A DNA stretch of 64,000 bases from Polaribacter huanghezhanensis (GCF_030444335.1 NZ_CP128595.1:310001-374000); one strand, 5' to 3'; shown: positions 38,123 to 48,022, counted from the first letter of the stretch. Numbers and translations: made by a program. The notes: generated from the sequence alone by a model not told the origin.

Positions 38123-39661
38123 ATGGCAGGAGGAAAAATGTCCCCAAGACAAAAAATGATAAACTTAATGTATCTTGTGTTTATTGCAATGATGGCATTA
38201 AGCATGGGAAAAGAAGTGCTAACAGCTTTTGGTTCAATCAACGAAAAACTAACCAAAAACAACCATTCTACAACCCAAAAGAATGAAATTGCATATCGTA
38301 GGTTAAATACAAAAGCAAAAGATCAACCAGAAAAATATCAGCCACTTAAGCAGAAGGCAGATAAAATTAAAGATGCTTCAAATAAACTTAATGTTTATAT
38401 TGATAGTTTAAAAGCAAAAATGTTGTTTGATCAAGAAGATAAAAAGAATTATGAAGTTATGGATAGAGGAGATTTCTTAGATGAAAATTTCTTTAAAGGT
38501 GATAAATATTCTAAAACAGGAACTGAGTTTGTAAATGAAATAAATGAATATAGAACAAGTGTTGTTTCGGCATTAGGCACTGAGTATAAAAGCTTAGCAA
38601 ATTCTATATCAAATTTATTTAGCACAGAAGACCAAACGGATAGAGAAGGGGTTACAAAAAAATGGTTGAACTATCATTTTGAAAGTTTTCCTTTAGTAGC
38701 TTCGTTAACTAAATTAACTCAAATGCAAGTTGATATTAAAAATAGCGAAAGTAATGTCTTAACCACCATGCTAAGTGGTCAACTTGAAAGCGAAGTTTCT
38801 TTAAGTAATTATAAAGGGATTGTTCAACTTGATAAAACAGCATATTATGTTGGAGAAAAAGTGACCGGGAAAGTTGTTTTAGGTCGTTATGATGCAAGTA
38901 TGATTCCAGATAAAGTAACTTTAAACGGGCGTAATTATACAAATATTAATGCTGGTCAAGTAATTTTAGATTTAAGAGCCAATAAGTTAGGTGACAATGA
39001 TATCAAAGGTAAAATTACTTTCAAAGAGAATAATAAAGAAGTAGATGTTGAGTTTAATAGTTCATATACTGTAATACCAGAACCTAATGAGGCAGTTATT
39101 TCTGCAGATGCAATGAATGTTGTATACAGAGGAGTTGATAACCCTGTTTCTGTTTCATTACCCGGTGTTAGTAATAATAATTTAAAAGTTACGGCAACAG
39201 GAGGAAATATTATACCAAATGGCTCAAGTTATATTATAAAAGCAGGGAAAGGAACTGAAATGACTATTAATGTTGGAGCAACACTTTCTAGTGGAAAAAA
39301 AATAAACTCATCTAAAAAGTTTAGAGTAAAAGATATTCCAGCTGCTCAAGCTTCGGTTAGAAATGAGTTTGGTTTGGTGAGAATGCCAAAAACTAGTGTA
39401 GCAAGAGCAGCAATTGGCGCTGGGTTACCTGATTTTGTTTTTGACTTACAACTAAAAGTAACTAGTTTTAAGGTGAAGGTTCCAGGGCAATTAACAGTAT
39501 TAGTTAATGGTGCAGCCTTTAACGCAGCAGCAAAGAAAGTCTTAGCAAGAGCAAAAAGAGGAGATCAAATTACAATTTTTGATATAGAAGCTGTAATTAA
39601 AAACAACACTTCCTACAAATTAAAGAAAGTATTGCCTGTAATTATTGAAATTTCAAATTAA
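38123..39661 (+). CDS. gldM: Gliding motility protein GldM (type IX secretion motor)
   Basis: 512 residues, single N-terminal membrane helix (MINLMYLVFIAMMALSMG) that sits inside the GldL pentamer, followed by periplasmic domains that are beta-rich toward the C-terminus. The Gly/Lys-rich start (AGGKMSPRQKMINLMYLV) is typical. It spans the periplasm to reach the GldK/GldN ring. Confidence 0.96.
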   Translation: MAGGKMSPRQKMINLMYLVFIAMMALSMGKEVLTAFGSINEKLTKNNHSTTQKNEIAYRRLNTKAKDQPEKYQPLKQKADKIKDASNKLNVYIDSLKAKMLFDQEDKKNYEVMDRGDFLDENFFKGDKYSKTGTEFVNEINEYRTSVVSALGTEYKSLANSISNLFSTEDQTDREGVTKKWLNYHFESFPLVASLTKLTQMQVDIKNSESNVLTTMLSGQLESEVSLSNYKGIVQLDKTAYYVGEKVTGKVVLGRYDASMIPDKVTLNGRNYTNINAGQVILDLRANKLGDNDIKGKITFKENNKEVDVEFNSSYTVIPEPNEAVISADAMNVVYRGVDNPVSVSLPGVSNNNLKVTATGGNIIPNGSSYIIKAGKGTEMTINVGATLSSGKKINSSKKFRVKDIPAAQASVRNEFGLVRMPKTSVARAAIGAGLPDFVFDLQLKVTSFKVKVPGQLTVLVNGAAFNAAAKKVLARAKRGDQITIFDIEAVIKNNTSYKLKKVLPVIIEISN

Positions 39662-39677
39662 GATTAAATTAAGTAGT

Positions 39678-40535
39678 ATGAATGGGAAACGTTTTTATAT
39701 TGTTTTTTTAGCATTAATTACCTCAGGGATAATGAATGCACAAGCTAGTCTATTAAACTCAAAAACTGTTGATCAGATTGGGAGGAAAACAAAGGAACAA
39801 TTGTTGACGGATAATGATACCCCCCTACCTTATGGCTATATAGATGATAGAGATATTTTATGGTCTAAGGTGGTTTGGGAGATAATTGATTTAAATCAAA
39901 AAATAAATCTCCCCTATTATTTTCCGATTGATACTGTTAATATTTCTAATGATCGTAGGTCGTTGTTTGACACCTTATATAAAGGAATTAGAACAGGGAA
40001 AATTAAGGAAGCTTATTCTGATTCTTTCTTTGGCTCTAAAATTACCCGACAAGAAATTGCAGGGAAGTTATTTAATGCTAGACAAAACGGAAATAACATA
40101 GATACATTTAAAATTAGCACACAAGATATCACTGCCTTTAAAATTAAAGGAATGTGGTATTTTGATAAAAGACAAGGAGAATTAAAATATAGATTATTAG
40201 CCATTGCTCCTTTAGGTCCAGATGTACAAACGTTGGGTGTTTCAGAAATTGAAGATGATAATTTATATGAATTGTTTTGGGTTTTTTATCCATCGGCAAG
40301 AGATCTTTTACATAAAGCTAAAGTATTTAATCCGAGGAATTCATCGCATCCAATCTCTTTTGATCATTTATTAAACGCTAGGCGTTTTGCATCGTTTATT
40401 GTAAGAACAGAAAATATTTATGACAATCGTAAAATATCTGACTACTTGAGAGGAAATTCTTTATTTCAATTATTAGAAGCAGACAAGATTAAAGAGGATA
40501 TTAGAAATAGAGAAATGGATATGTGGAATTACTAA
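39678..40535 (+). CDS. gldN: Gliding motility protein GldN (type IX secretion ring)
   Basis: 285 residues with a signal peptide (start at 39678: MNGKRFYIVFLALITSG; the frame is open upstream but into gldM). Characteristic GldN/PorN motifs: DRDILWSKVVWEIIDLNQKI and GPDVQTLGVSEIEDDNLYEL. Partner of GldK in the periplasmic ring. A terminator follows about 50 bases on. Confidence 0.95.
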   Translation: MNGKRFYIVFLALITSGIMNAQASLLNSKTVDQIGRKTKEQLLTDNDTPLPYGYIDDRDILWSKVVWEIIDLNQKINLPYYFPIDTVNISNDRRSLFDTLYKGIRTGKIKEAYSDSFFGSKITRQEIAGKLFNARQNGNNIDTFKISTQDITAFKIKGMWYFDKRQGELKYRLLAIAPLGPDVQTLGVSEIEDDNLYELFWVFYPSARDLLHKAKVFNPRNSSHPISFDHLLNARRFASFIVRTENIYDNRKISDYLRGNSLFQLLEADKIKEDIRNREMDMWNY

Positions 40536-40586
40536 TTCCAATTCACAGAGCCGTCCTAAAATAGGTTTACAGATTATACTAAAATT

Positions 40587-40620
40587 AAACCAGAACATTG
40601 CTTTCTTCTGGTTTTGTTAA
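40587..40620 (+). terminator. Probable terminator of gldKLMN
   Basis: Arms AAACCAGAA (40587-40595) and TTCTGGTTT (40606-40614) with a 10-base loop and a short T-rich end. Confidence 0.6.
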
Positions 40621-40722
40621 CCTGCATTGTTTTAACAGATCTGGATGTTTTTGAAGACAATGTTTTAAATATGTTAGTTGGTATAATTATTTTTAAGATT
40701 TATAAAAAATGTTCTCTTTTTC

Positions 40723-40895
40723 TACTTTTGAAACTATAGACAATTTAAAAACAAAGTTGTAATCACCTTGGGCGCACTTCTTTCTTGAGTTTTCTGAATA
40801 CTTCATAAATAAGTCGTTTTTGTGTCAACTTATTTTAGAACGGGACATATAAAAATAAAAAAAGCGTTCTGAAAATTCAGAACGCTTTTTTACAT
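40723..40895 (+). ncRNA. Candidate small RNA in the gldN-rpsT gap
   Basis: The 377-base gap between gldN and rpsT holds no ORF. After the gldN terminator there is a promoter-like TACTTTTG (40723-40730), then about 120 non-coding bases with a perfect 8-bp stem (AAATAAGT 40807-40814, ACTTATTT 40828-40835), then a strong terminator (40858-40891). A transcript of about 150 nt is predicted. No -33 element is clear. Not recognised as 6S, SRP RNA or tmRNA. The terminator also serves rpsT, which weakens the case. Confidence 0.3.
40858..40891. terminator. Intrinsic terminator after rpsT
   Basis: Same hairpin sequence as at 16381-16415, with A run and T run on the two sides so it can work in both directions. 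Confidence 0.85.
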
Positions 40896-40912
40896 TTTTT
40901 TTAATCTAAAAA

Positions 40913-41164
40913 TTACAATCCAGCTACGTGCTTTGTTAATTTAGATTTTAAGTTACCCGCTTTGTTTTCATGGATAATATTACTCTTTGCTAACTTGTCT
41001 AACATCGCAATAACAGAAGGTAATAACGCTTCGGCTTCTTTCTTGTCTTCAACTGCACGCAAGTTTCTTACAGCATTTCTTGTCGTTTTATGCTGATACT
41101 TGTTTCTTAACCTCTTTGCTTCGTTACTTCTAATTCTTTTTAAAGCTGACTTATGATTTGCCAT
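40913..41164 (-). CDS. rpsT: 30S ribosomal protein S20
   Basis: 83 residues, highly basic, with [20 protein letters not shown] at the N-terminus and the usual [15 protein letters not shown] end. It lies 31 bases after tRNA-Glu on the same strand, probably in one transcript. Confidence 0.98.
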   Translation of the reverse strand: MANHKSALKRIRSNEAKRLRNKYQHKTTRNAVRNLRAVEDKKEAEALLPSVIAMLDKLAKSNIIHENKAGNLKSKLTKHVAGL

Positions 41165-41195
41165 AATGTTTAATTTTAGTTTATTTTAAAACTTG

Positions 41196-41267
41196 TAGTC
41201 CGTACGGGAATCGAACCCGTGTTACCAGGATGAAAACCTGGCGTCCTAACCCCTAGACGAACGGACC
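41196..41267 (-). tRNA. tRNA-Glu (anticodon TTC)
   Basis: On the minus strand a 72-base cloverleaf: acceptor GGTCCGT pairs with ACGGACT (one G-T), anticodon stem CCAGG/CCTGG with loop TTTTCAT, T-loop GGTTCGATTCC. No CCA is encoded at the end. Upstream promoter and downstream rpsT suggest co-transcription. Confidence 0.97.
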
Positions 41268-41295
41268 ATTACAATCTTATTGCTGATTGCGGGTG

Positions 41296-41325
41296 CAAAT
41301 ATACAACGTTTTTAAAACTCTGCAA
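41296..41325 (-). promoter_or_regulatory. Promoter of tRNA-Glu and rpsT
   Basis: On the minus strand TTG (41325-41323) and TATATTTG (41303-41296) separated by 19 bases, a good match to the Bacteroidota consensus, about 30 bases before the tRNA. Confidence 0.75.
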
Positions 41326-41352
41326 TAAAATTTTAATTTTTTTTATAGAATT

Positions 41353-42831
41353 TTAATATGCCTTTGCAAACAACACTTTTCTGCTTGATGTTTTCCCGGA
41401 AAACACGCAAATTCCTTCTTCAAATTTAGCATCATTTGGGATGCATCTAATTGTTGCTTTTGTAATTTCTTTAATTTTGTCTTCGGTTTCTTCTGTTCCG
41501 TCCCAATGCGCTAAAACAAAACCACCTTTTGTATCGATGACTTCTTTAAATTCATCAAAAGTTGTGACCTCTGTAGTATGCTTACTTCTATACTCAATAG
41601 CTCTATTAAAAAGGTTTTCTTGAATTTGATTTAGCAAATCTTCAATAAAATCGACAACTACATCTTGCGAAACAGTTTGTTTTTCTAATGTATCTCTACG
41701 AGCAACTTCTACGGTATTATTTTCTATATCTCTCGCGCCAAAAGCCATTCTTACAGGAACTCCTTTTAGCTCATATTCAGCAAATTTTGCTCCAGGTCTA
41801 AATGTATCTCTATCATCAAACTTAACAGAAATTCCTTTTTCTCTAAATGCTTTTACAAATTCTGATACTTTTTCTGAAATAGCCTCTAATTGTTCATCAT
41901 TTTTATAAATTGGCACAATTATCACCTGAATTGGCGCTAATTTTGGAGGTAACACTAATCCAAAATCATCAGAATGCGTCATAATTAACCCCCCAATTAA
42001 ACGGGTAGAAACTCCCCAAGAAGTTGCCCAAACATATTCTTGCTTTCCTTCTTTAGAAGTATATTTTACATCAAAAGCTTTGGCGAAATTTTGTCCTAAA
42101 AAATGACTTGTTCCTGCTTGCAATGCTTTTCCGTCTTGCATTAATGCTTCAATTGTAAACGTATCTTCTGCTCCCGCAAATCGTTCACTTTCTGATTTTA
42201 AACCCTTTACGACCGGCATCGCCATAAAATTTTCTGCAAATTCCGCATATACTTCTTGCATTTGTTTTGCTTCTGCAACTGCCTCTTTTTTAGTTGCATG
42301 AGCTGTATGACCTTCTTGCCACAAAAATTCTGCTGTTCTTAAAAACAAACGTGTTCTCATTTCCCAACGAACTACATTTGCCCATTGATTTATTAATAAA
42401 GGTAAATCTCTATAAGATTGAATCCAACCTTTATAGGTATTCCAAATAATTGCTTCAGAAGTTGGTCTTACCACCAATTCTTCTTCTAGTTTTGCTTCTG
42501 GATCTACACGAAGTTTACCAGGTCTATCTGGATCATTTTGCAATCGATAATGCGTAACCACAGCACATTCTTTGGCAAATCCTTCTGCATTTTTTTCTTC
42601 AGCTTCAAACAAACTTTTTGGCACAAACAAAGGGAAATACGCATTTTCATGTCCAGTTTCCTTAAACATTCTGTCTAACTCTGCTTGCATTTTTTCCCAA
42701 ATAGCATATCCGTAAGGTTTTATCACCATACATCCTCTAACGGCAGAGTTTTCTGCTAAATCAGCTTTAACAACTAATTCGTTGTACCATTTAGAATAAT
42801 CTTCTTTTCTTGTTGTTAACTTCTTACCCAT
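41353..42831 (-). CDS. proS: Prolyl-tRNA synthetase (eukaryote/archaea-type)
   Basis: 492 residues, class II aminoacyl-tRNA synthetase. Motif 2 region ([20 protein letters not shown]) is clear, with [14 protein letters not shown] and motif 3 [18 protein letters not shown]. The short form without the bacterial editing insert, ending in the Tyr-terminal C-domain (FAKAY), is characteristic of the archaeal/eukaryotic-type ProRS. Confidence 0.97.
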   Translation of the reverse strand: MGKKLTTRKEDYSKWYNELVVKADLAENSAVRGCMVIKPYGYAIWEKMQAELDRMFKETGHENAYFPLFVPKSLFEAEEKNAEGFAKECAVVTHYRLQNDPDRPGKLRVDPEAKLEEELVVRPTSEAIIWNTYKGWIQSYRDLPLLINQWANVVRWEMRTRLFLRTAEFLWQEGHTAHATKKEAVAEAKQMQEVYAEFAENFMAMPVVKGLKSESERFAGAEDTFTIEALMQDGKALQAGTSHFLGQNFAKAFDVKYTSKEGKQEYVWATSWGVSTRLIGGLIMTHSDDFGLVLPPKLAPIQVIIVPIYKNDEQLEAISEKVSEFVKAFREKGISVKFDDRDTFRPGAKFAEYELKGVPVRMAFGARDIENNTVEVARRDTLEKQTVSQDVVVDFIEDLLNQIQENLFNRAIEYRSKHTTEVTTFDEFKEVIDTKGGFVLAHWDGTEETEDKIKEITKATIRCIPNDAKFEEGICVFSGKTSSRKVLFAKAY

Positions 42832-42966
42832 ATTTTAAAAGTTTGGCATAAAACTTGTTATCTTTAGTGTGGATTAAAATCCTGCACAAAACTAATGCAA
42901 AAAGATTAGTGTCCCAATCAAAGTTTAATTTTTTTGCAAAACAATATTAATCTGATAACTCATATT

Positions 42967-43944
42967 ATGAAATCTCAATCATATCCTAAAAAAATAGCTT
43001 ACTATCTTAGCTTTGCATTTATTGCAAATTTAATTTTAGTATCGTGTGGAACCTACCAAAGTGTTTATACTAATGATGGAATTTATGATGACGATACCGT
43101 AAGAGAAAATGTTGTTATTGTAAATCACACAAATAAACAACCAAAAACAGAGGGCAGTTATTTTAAAGAAGAAATTAATGCTTTTAATGACATCACAGAA
43201 GATACTGTTTTTACGGATGCAGATGATTATACTTCTTACGATAATTTAAATGATGATTACGACAATGATCCTTGGGGATACTCTACCAGCAATGATGATA
43301 ATGTTACCATCAATATTAATGTAAGAAATAGGTTTAGAAATTATTGGGATTTTTATGATTATGACCCTTATTGGGGATATCAATGGGGATTTAGACATGG
43401 TTTCTATGGCGATTACACCTATTATCCTTTTCAATATGGATACTATAATAATTACAGATTTTATAATTTTTATTATTCTCCTTATTATTATAATCCGTAT
43501 TACAGAAATACAAGATATGATAACAATAATAGAAATTATACTTACACAAAACGAAATTCTGTAAACACCTCAAGCAGAAGAAATACTTCTTTTTACAATA
43601 ACACAAATTCAAGCAGAAGAGCTTCGTCAATAAATAAAAGAGTTAAATCTGTTTATAACAATACAAATTATAACACCAGAAGACGAAACAACTCTGTACA
43701 GAACAACAATAGTAGCTCAAGAAGAAATTCTACAAATACAACAAGAAGATCAAATACAAAACGAAATTCTTCTGTAAATAATAGATCCAATTCTTCTAAT
43801 AAAAAAACATACAACTCAACTCGAAGAGGTTCTTCAAGCTCAAATAAATCATACAGATCAAATACCTCTTCTAATAGAGGTTCAACTGTAAGAAGTTCTA
43901 GCTCTAAAGGAAACAATACTTCTTCTAGAAGGAGAGGGAATTAA
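42967..43944 (+). CDS. Low-complexity lipoprotein, Tyr/Asn and Asn/Ser/Arg-rich
   Basis: 325 residues; start at 42967 gives a signal peptide with lipobox LVSC (then GTYQSVY). The first 90 residues are acidic (TNDGIYDDDTVRE). Then a Tyr/Phe-rich aromatic segment (YDYDPYWGYQWGFRHGFYGD and similar). The last 150 or so residues are Asn, Ser, Thr and Arg with many SSRR or RRN groups. No known domain. The modular composition suggests a surface or matrix protein. It is followed by a FadL-like porin gene 24 bases downstream. Function unknown; the frame is clearly coding because of the lipobox and length. Confidence 0.72.
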   Translation: MKSQSYPKKIAYYLSFAFIANLILVSCGTYQSVYTNDGIYDDDTVRENVVIVNHTNKQPKTEGSYFKEEINAFNDITEDTVFTDADDYTSYDNLNDDYDNDPWGYSTSNDDNVTININVRNRFRNYWDFYDYDPYWGYQWGFRHGFYGDYTYYPFQYGYYNNYRFYNFYYSPYYYNPYYRNTRYDNNNRNYTYTKRNSVNTSSRRNTSFYNNTNSSRRASSINKRVKSVYNNTNYNTRRRNNSVQNNNSSSRRNSTNTTRRSNTKRNSSVNNRSNSSNKKTYNSTRRGSSSSNKSYRSNTSSNRGSTVRSSSSKGNNTSSRRRGN

Positions 43945-43968
43945 CAATCAAGATTTAAATTTAAAAAA

Positions 43969-45354
43969 ATGAAAAAAGTTACATTATTTGTACTCTTTTG
44001 TGCAATTTCTTTGCCTAATTTTTCGCAAAGTTTAGGTTACGAAGATTTGGCAATCTTATTTTCAAAAGACAACAATACAGGTTCTGCAAGATACAATGCA
44101 ATGAGTGGCGCATTTGGTGCTTTAGGTGGAGATGTAAGTGCGGTAAAAATAAATCCTGCCAGTAGTGCTGTCTTTAAAAACAGTGTATTTACAGCATCAT
44201 TAAATTCTAGATCTGCAGAAATAAACACTAAGTACTACGGAAATTCTACAACCATGCAAAAAGGTTATTTTAAGTTTTCTCAAGCTGGAGCCGTTTTTGT
44301 TTACAATAGCTATACAAATAGTGATTGGTCTAAGTTTGCATTTAGTTTTAATTATTCTATCAGAAATAATTACGATACAAATTTTATTGCAAACGGAAAT
44401 AGCGGTTTTGCTACATTTACAGAATTCCCTTTAGATACTGGAAATCCTAAAAACCAATATGTAAACTCAGAATCCCAACAATTTAACACTGCTTATAAAG
44501 GTAAAATTACTGAATATAATTTTGCTCTTTCTGGTGTCTATCAAAACGATTTATATCTTGGAGCCTCTATAAACACCTATGATTTAAAGTTTTCTCAACA
44601 ATCATTTTTAAAGGAACAAAACAACGATGGTTCGGGAAATGTGTTAAATGCAAAATTTTATCAAGAAAACAACACGGTAGGAACTGGGTTTTCTTTAAGC
44701 GCTGGAGCAATTTACAAAGCAACAAAAAGCTTACGTTTAGGGTTCTCTTATCAAACACCTATTTGGTTTACAGAAATAAATGAAGAAACGAATATTTTAA
44801 ATAATGATGGTTTTTTAGGCGACACAGAGATTATAGCCTCTAATAACAATACTATTTACGATAATACAGCAGGCAACTATTTTCCTACTCAAGCGTTTTC
44901 ATACAAATTAAAAACTCCGGCAAAAACAACAGCAAGTATTGCGTATATTTTTGGAAAAAACGGATTGATTAGTGCAGATTACACATTAAGTAATTATAAA
45001 AATTTGAAACTTTCTAACGCAGATTTCACTGTAGAAAATCAATTTTTTAATAACAATCTAAGAAACACATATACTTTAAATATTGGTACAGAATGGCGTT
45101 TTAAATCACTTAGTTTACGCGGCGGATATCATTATTCTCAAAGTCCAGATGCAAATGCAATTAAATCTGACAATATAAAAGGATATTCTTACGGAGCTGG
45201 TTATAGTTTTGGAAATGTAAAATTAGATTTCGCTTATCAAAACAAAACAAATACGCAATTGTATAATTTTTATCCTCAATACAATCAAGTAAACGCAGCA
45301 GATTTAAAAATTGATAATCGAATTTTAACAGCAACGTTAAGCATCAATTTATAA
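43969..45354 (+). CDS. OmpP1/FadL-family outer membrane transport protein
   Basis: 461-residue beta-barrel precursor with signal peptide (ends PNFSQ). The N-terminal hatch region RYNAMSGAFGALGGDVSAVK and NPASSAVF are hallmarks of OmpP1/FadL/TodX. These import long-chain fatty acids or other hydrophobic compounds. C-terminus ends in ILTATLSINL, a typical last strand. Its upstream neighbour may be co-transcribed. Confidence 0.88.
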   Translation: MKKVTLFVLFCAISLPNFSQSLGYEDLAILFSKDNNTGSARYNAMSGAFGALGGDVSAVKINPASSAVFKNSVFTASLNSRSAEINTKYYGNSTTMQKGYFKFSQAGAVFVYNSYTNSDWSKFAFSFNYSIRNNYDTNFIANGNSGFATFTEFPLDTGNPKNQYVNSESQQFNTAYKGKITEYNFALSGVYQNDLYLGASINTYDLKFSQQSFLKEQNNDGSGNVLNAKFYQENNTVGTGFSLSAGAIYKATKSLRLGFSYQTPIWFTEINEETNILNNDGFLGDTEIIASNNNTIYDNTAGNYFPTQAFSYKLKTPAKTTASIAYIFGKNGLISADYTLSNYKNLKLSNADFTVENQFFNNNLRNTYTLNIGTEWRFKSLSLRGGYHYSQSPDANAIKSDNIKGYSYGAGYSFGNVKLDFAYQNKTNTQLYNFYPQYNQVNAADLKIDNRILTATLSINL

Positions 45355-45378
45355 AATAATTAATACTAAAAACAAGTA

Positions 45379-45409
45379 AGACCTCATCGGAAATAAACCT
45401 TTGAGGTCT
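45379..45409 (+). terminator. Hairpin after the FadL-like gene
   Basis: Arms AGACCTCA (45379-45386) and TGAGGTCT (45402-45409). T run after it is short, so efficiency is uncertain. Confidence 0.55.
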
Positions 45410-45434
45410 TTGCTATTCATTCATATTTTTACCT

Positions 45435-45442
45435 TAATTTTG
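45435..45442 (+). promoter_or_regulatory. Candidate -7 element of the NifU/Nfu gene
   Basis: TAATTTTG fits TAnnTTTG, 48 bases before the chosen ATG at 45490. Confidence 0.5.
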
Positions 45443-45489
45443 TCAAACATTTGTTTGGTAAAACACAACCAAACAACGCAGATATTATT

Positions 45490-46392
45490 ATGAGCAAAAC
45501 AGCTATTTCTATACAAAATACAAACAACGATTCTATCATTAAATTCACAAGTACTTCTATTTTAATTAATGGCGGAAGTTATGAATTCACCAATATTGAC
45601 GAAGCAAAAAACGCGCCGTTAGCTCAACAATTATTTTATTTGCCATTTGTTAAAAAGGTTTTTATTACTGCAAATTTTATTGCAATTCAAAAATATGATA
45701 TTGTTGAATGGAACGATGTTCAAGAAGAAGTTAGAGAGCAAATTGAGGCATACTTAAATGACGGAAATAGCGTTGTAAGCGAACCTGAAACCACAAAAAA
45801 GAAAACGATTGAAGTGTATACTGAAGTAACACCTAATCCGTCTGTAATGAAGTTTGCAGCTACAAAATCATTGACAACAACAGATGTTGAATGCAAAAAT
45901 ATTGATGAAGCAAACGAAACATCTCCGTTAGCGCAAGCTTTATTTCGTTTTCCTTTTGTAAAAGAGGTTTTTATATCCGGAAATTATGTGTCTATTACAA
46001 AATTTGACATGGTAGAATGGGATGAAATTCATCCAGAATTAAGAGCTTTTATTCTTACTTATTTACAAGAAGATAAAATTATTATCAAGCAAATCCCTAA
46101 AGCAAAAAAAGAAAGCACAAAATCAGTAGAGTTAACTCCAGAAAACTTGGACGAAACTTCTGCAAAAATTGTTAGTATTTTAGACGAATATATAAAACCT
46201 GCTGTAGCTTCTGATGGAGGAAACATAGCGTTTAGATCTTACGACCAAGAAAGTAAAATTGTAAGTGTTGTTTTACAAGGCGCTTGTAGCGGTTGTCCAT
46301 CATCAACAATGACGTTAAAAAACGGAATTGAAACGATGCTAAAAGAAATGTTACCCAATCAAATTAACGAAGTTGTTGCAATAAACGGATAA
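45490..46392 (+). CDS. NifU/Nfu-family Fe-S scaffold protein with two Nfu N-terminal domains
   Basis: 300 residues. Two Nfu_N-type domains in tandem (each with a PLAQxLFxxPFVKxVFI pattern: APLAQQLFYLPFVKKVFI and SPLAQALFRFPFVKEVFI), then a C-terminal NifU-like domain with the Fe-S ligand pair CSGC (VLQGACSGCPSSTMTLKNG). Delivers Fe-S clusters. Repeated N-terminal domain is a visible internal duplication. The ATG at 45490 is preferred; an earlier TTG at 45451 lies too close to the promoter element. Confidence 0.9.
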   Translation: MSKTAISIQNTNNDSIIKFTSTSILINGGSYEFTNIDEAKNAPLAQQLFYLPFVKKVFITANFIAIQKYDIVEWNDVQEEVREQIEAYLNDGNSVVSEPETTKKKTIEVYTEVTPNPSVMKFAATKSLTTTDVECKNIDEANETSPLAQALFRFPFVKEVFISGNYVSITKFDMVEWDEIHPELRAFILTYLQEDKIIIKQIPKAKKESTKSVELTPENLDETSAKIVSILDEYIKPAVASDGGNIAFRSYDQESKIVSVVLQGACSGCPSSTMTLKNGIETMLKEMLPNQINEVVAING

Positions 46393-46512
46393 TCCTTTTG
46401 TCCTTTGGACATTTCCCAAAGGGAAAAGTAAAATTAAAAGTTTAAAAAAAACCTAAAAATGAACTATTTACTGGCTTACAGCATATAGCTTGAAGCCTAA
46501 AGCAAATATAAA

Positions 46513-47244
46513 ATGTCAGCAGAAAAAATAAATCCATACAAAGATTCAGAATTAGGAAAAAAAGAGCAAGTTGCTCAAATGTTTGATAATATTTCTGAAA
46601 ACTACGATGGTTTAAATCGTGTTATTTCTTTCGGAATTGATGTGAAATGGCGCAAAAAAGTGGTTGCAATTGTTGGCGAAAATAATCCGAAGCAAATATT
46701 AGATATTGCAACTGGAACTGGAGATTTAGCAATTATGATGGCTTCTTTACATCCTGATAAAATTACAGGTTTAGATATTTCTGCTGGAATGTTAGACGTT
46801 GGGAAACAAAAAATTGCCAAAGCAAATTTATCAGACAAAATAGAAATGATTGTTGGCGATTCTGAAAATATGCCTTTTAAAGATGAAACTTTTGATGCAA
46901 TTACCGTTTCTTTTGGCGTTCGTAATTTCGCAAATTTAGACAAAGGTTTAACAGAGATTAAACGTGTTTTAAAACCCAACGGAAAATTGGTGATTTTAGA
47001 AACTTCAAACCCAACAAAATTTCCGTACAAACAAGGATATCGCTTTCACACTTCAGTGATACTTCCAATAATTGGCAAATTGTTTTCTAAAGATAAAGTT
47101 GCGTATTCGTATTTATCAGAATCTGCAAATTCTTTTCCTTTTGGAGAAAAATTCAACAATATTTTACTAAAAAATGGGTTTACTACTGCAACAGATACAC
47201 CCGTAACTTTTGGTGTAGCATCAATTTATACAGCTACAAAGTAA
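46513..47244 (+). CDS. ubiE: Demethylmenaquinone methyltransferase UbiE/MenG
   Basis: 243 residues, class I SAM methyltransferase: [20 protein letters not shown] (motif [13 protein letters not shown]), [18 protein letters not shown] and [17 protein letters not shown]. Final methylation in menaquinone synthesis, which is the likely quinone here. Immediately followed (3 bases) by the porT-like gene. Confidence 0.95.
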   Translation: MSAEKINPYKDSELGKKEQVAQMFDNISENYDGLNRVISFGIDVKWRKKVVAIVGENNPKQILDIATGTGDLAIMMASLHPDKITGLDISAGMLDVGKQKIAKANLSDKIEMIVGDSENMPFKDETFDAITVSFGVRNFANLDKGLTEIKRVLKPNGKLVILETSNPTKFPYKQGYRFHTSVILPIIGKLFSKDKVAYSYLSESANSFPFGEKFNNILLKNGFTTATDTPVTFGVASIYTATK

Positions 47245-47247
47245 CCT

Positions 47248-47949
47248 ATGAAACCAATCCAATTACTTTCTTTAGGGCTCTTTTTTATCTTCTCAAATTC
47301 TTTATTTGCACAAAGAGATCGAGTAGATTATTTACCTAGTTTTGATAAAAAAAAATTACACTATGGGTTTTACCTTGGTATAAATCAGAACGATTTTAAG
47401 ATCGATTACAAAACAAGTAATTACGCAAACGCAAATATAAGCGTAACCGCAACTAGTGGGTTTAATGTTGGTTTAATTGCCGATTTACGTTTGCACAAAA
47501 ATATTAATTTACGTTTTGAGCCAGGTTTAATTAGCAATTCTAAAACCTTAGCTTTTACGCACATCAACACAGAACGAGATAGCATTCGACAAATTGGCTC
47601 TACCTATTTACACATTCCTTTTGTCTTTAAATTTAGTACAGACAGAATGGATAATGTGAGACCTTATTTGTTAGCTGGAATTTCTTATGATTATAATTTT
47701 TCTAGCAATCAAAGAAATGCAAATGACAATTCTGGTGGAGAATTTAGAATGAAAAAGCACAATTTTATGTACGAAGTTGGAATTGGAATCGATATTTATT
47801 TATATTTTTTTAAATTTTCTCCTTCAATTCGCGGTGTATTTGCTTTGAATAATGAATTGAAATATGATGACAGCGCAAATAGTCAGTGGACTTCTCCAGT
47901 CAACTTTTTAGGAACTCGTGGTGTTTTCTTGAATTTTGCTTTTGAGTAG
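47248..47949 (+). CDS. porT: PorT-like outer membrane beta-barrel protein (type IX secretion)
   Basis: 233 residues with signal peptide (ends NSLFAQ) and a predicted 8-strand barrel. Pattern YLPSFDKKKLHYGFYLGINQ at the start and NFLGTRGVFLNFAFE at the end fit PorT/SprT. PorT is required for type IX secretion, and ubiE-porT adjacency is a common flavobacterial arrangement as I recall. The alternative is a generic outer-membrane barrel (DUF3575-like). Confidence 0.8.
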   Translation: MKPIQLLSLGLFFIFSNSLFAQRDRVDYLPSFDKKKLHYGFYLGINQNDFKIDYKTSNYANANISVTATSGFNVGLIADLRLHKNINLRFEPGLISNSKTLAFTHINTERDSIRQIGSTYLHIPFVFKFSTDRMDNVRPYLLAGISYDYNFSSNQRNANDNSGGEFRMKKHNFMYEVGIGIDIYLYFFKFSPSIRGVFALNNELKYDDSANSQWTSPVNFLGTRGVFLNFAFE

Positions 47950-48022
47950 AAATTAGTTGTAAAGGTTCAAAGTGGCAAAGGCTTAATTTTTTATGATTCA
48001 AAAACTGTTTACTGAAAACTGT

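Noticed and set aside
40723..40895. 6S RNA, SRP RNA or tmRNA identity for the gap
   Set aside because: I could not recognise the central bubble of 6S, the GGAAG tetraloop region of SRP RNA, or a tag-peptide frame.
43246..43916. Long open frames on the minus strand across the low-complexity lipoprotein gene, giving Leu/Glu-rich proteins
   Set aside because: They are the complement of a repetitive Asn/Ser/Arg-coding region; no start context or family, and the plus-strand frame has a lipobox.
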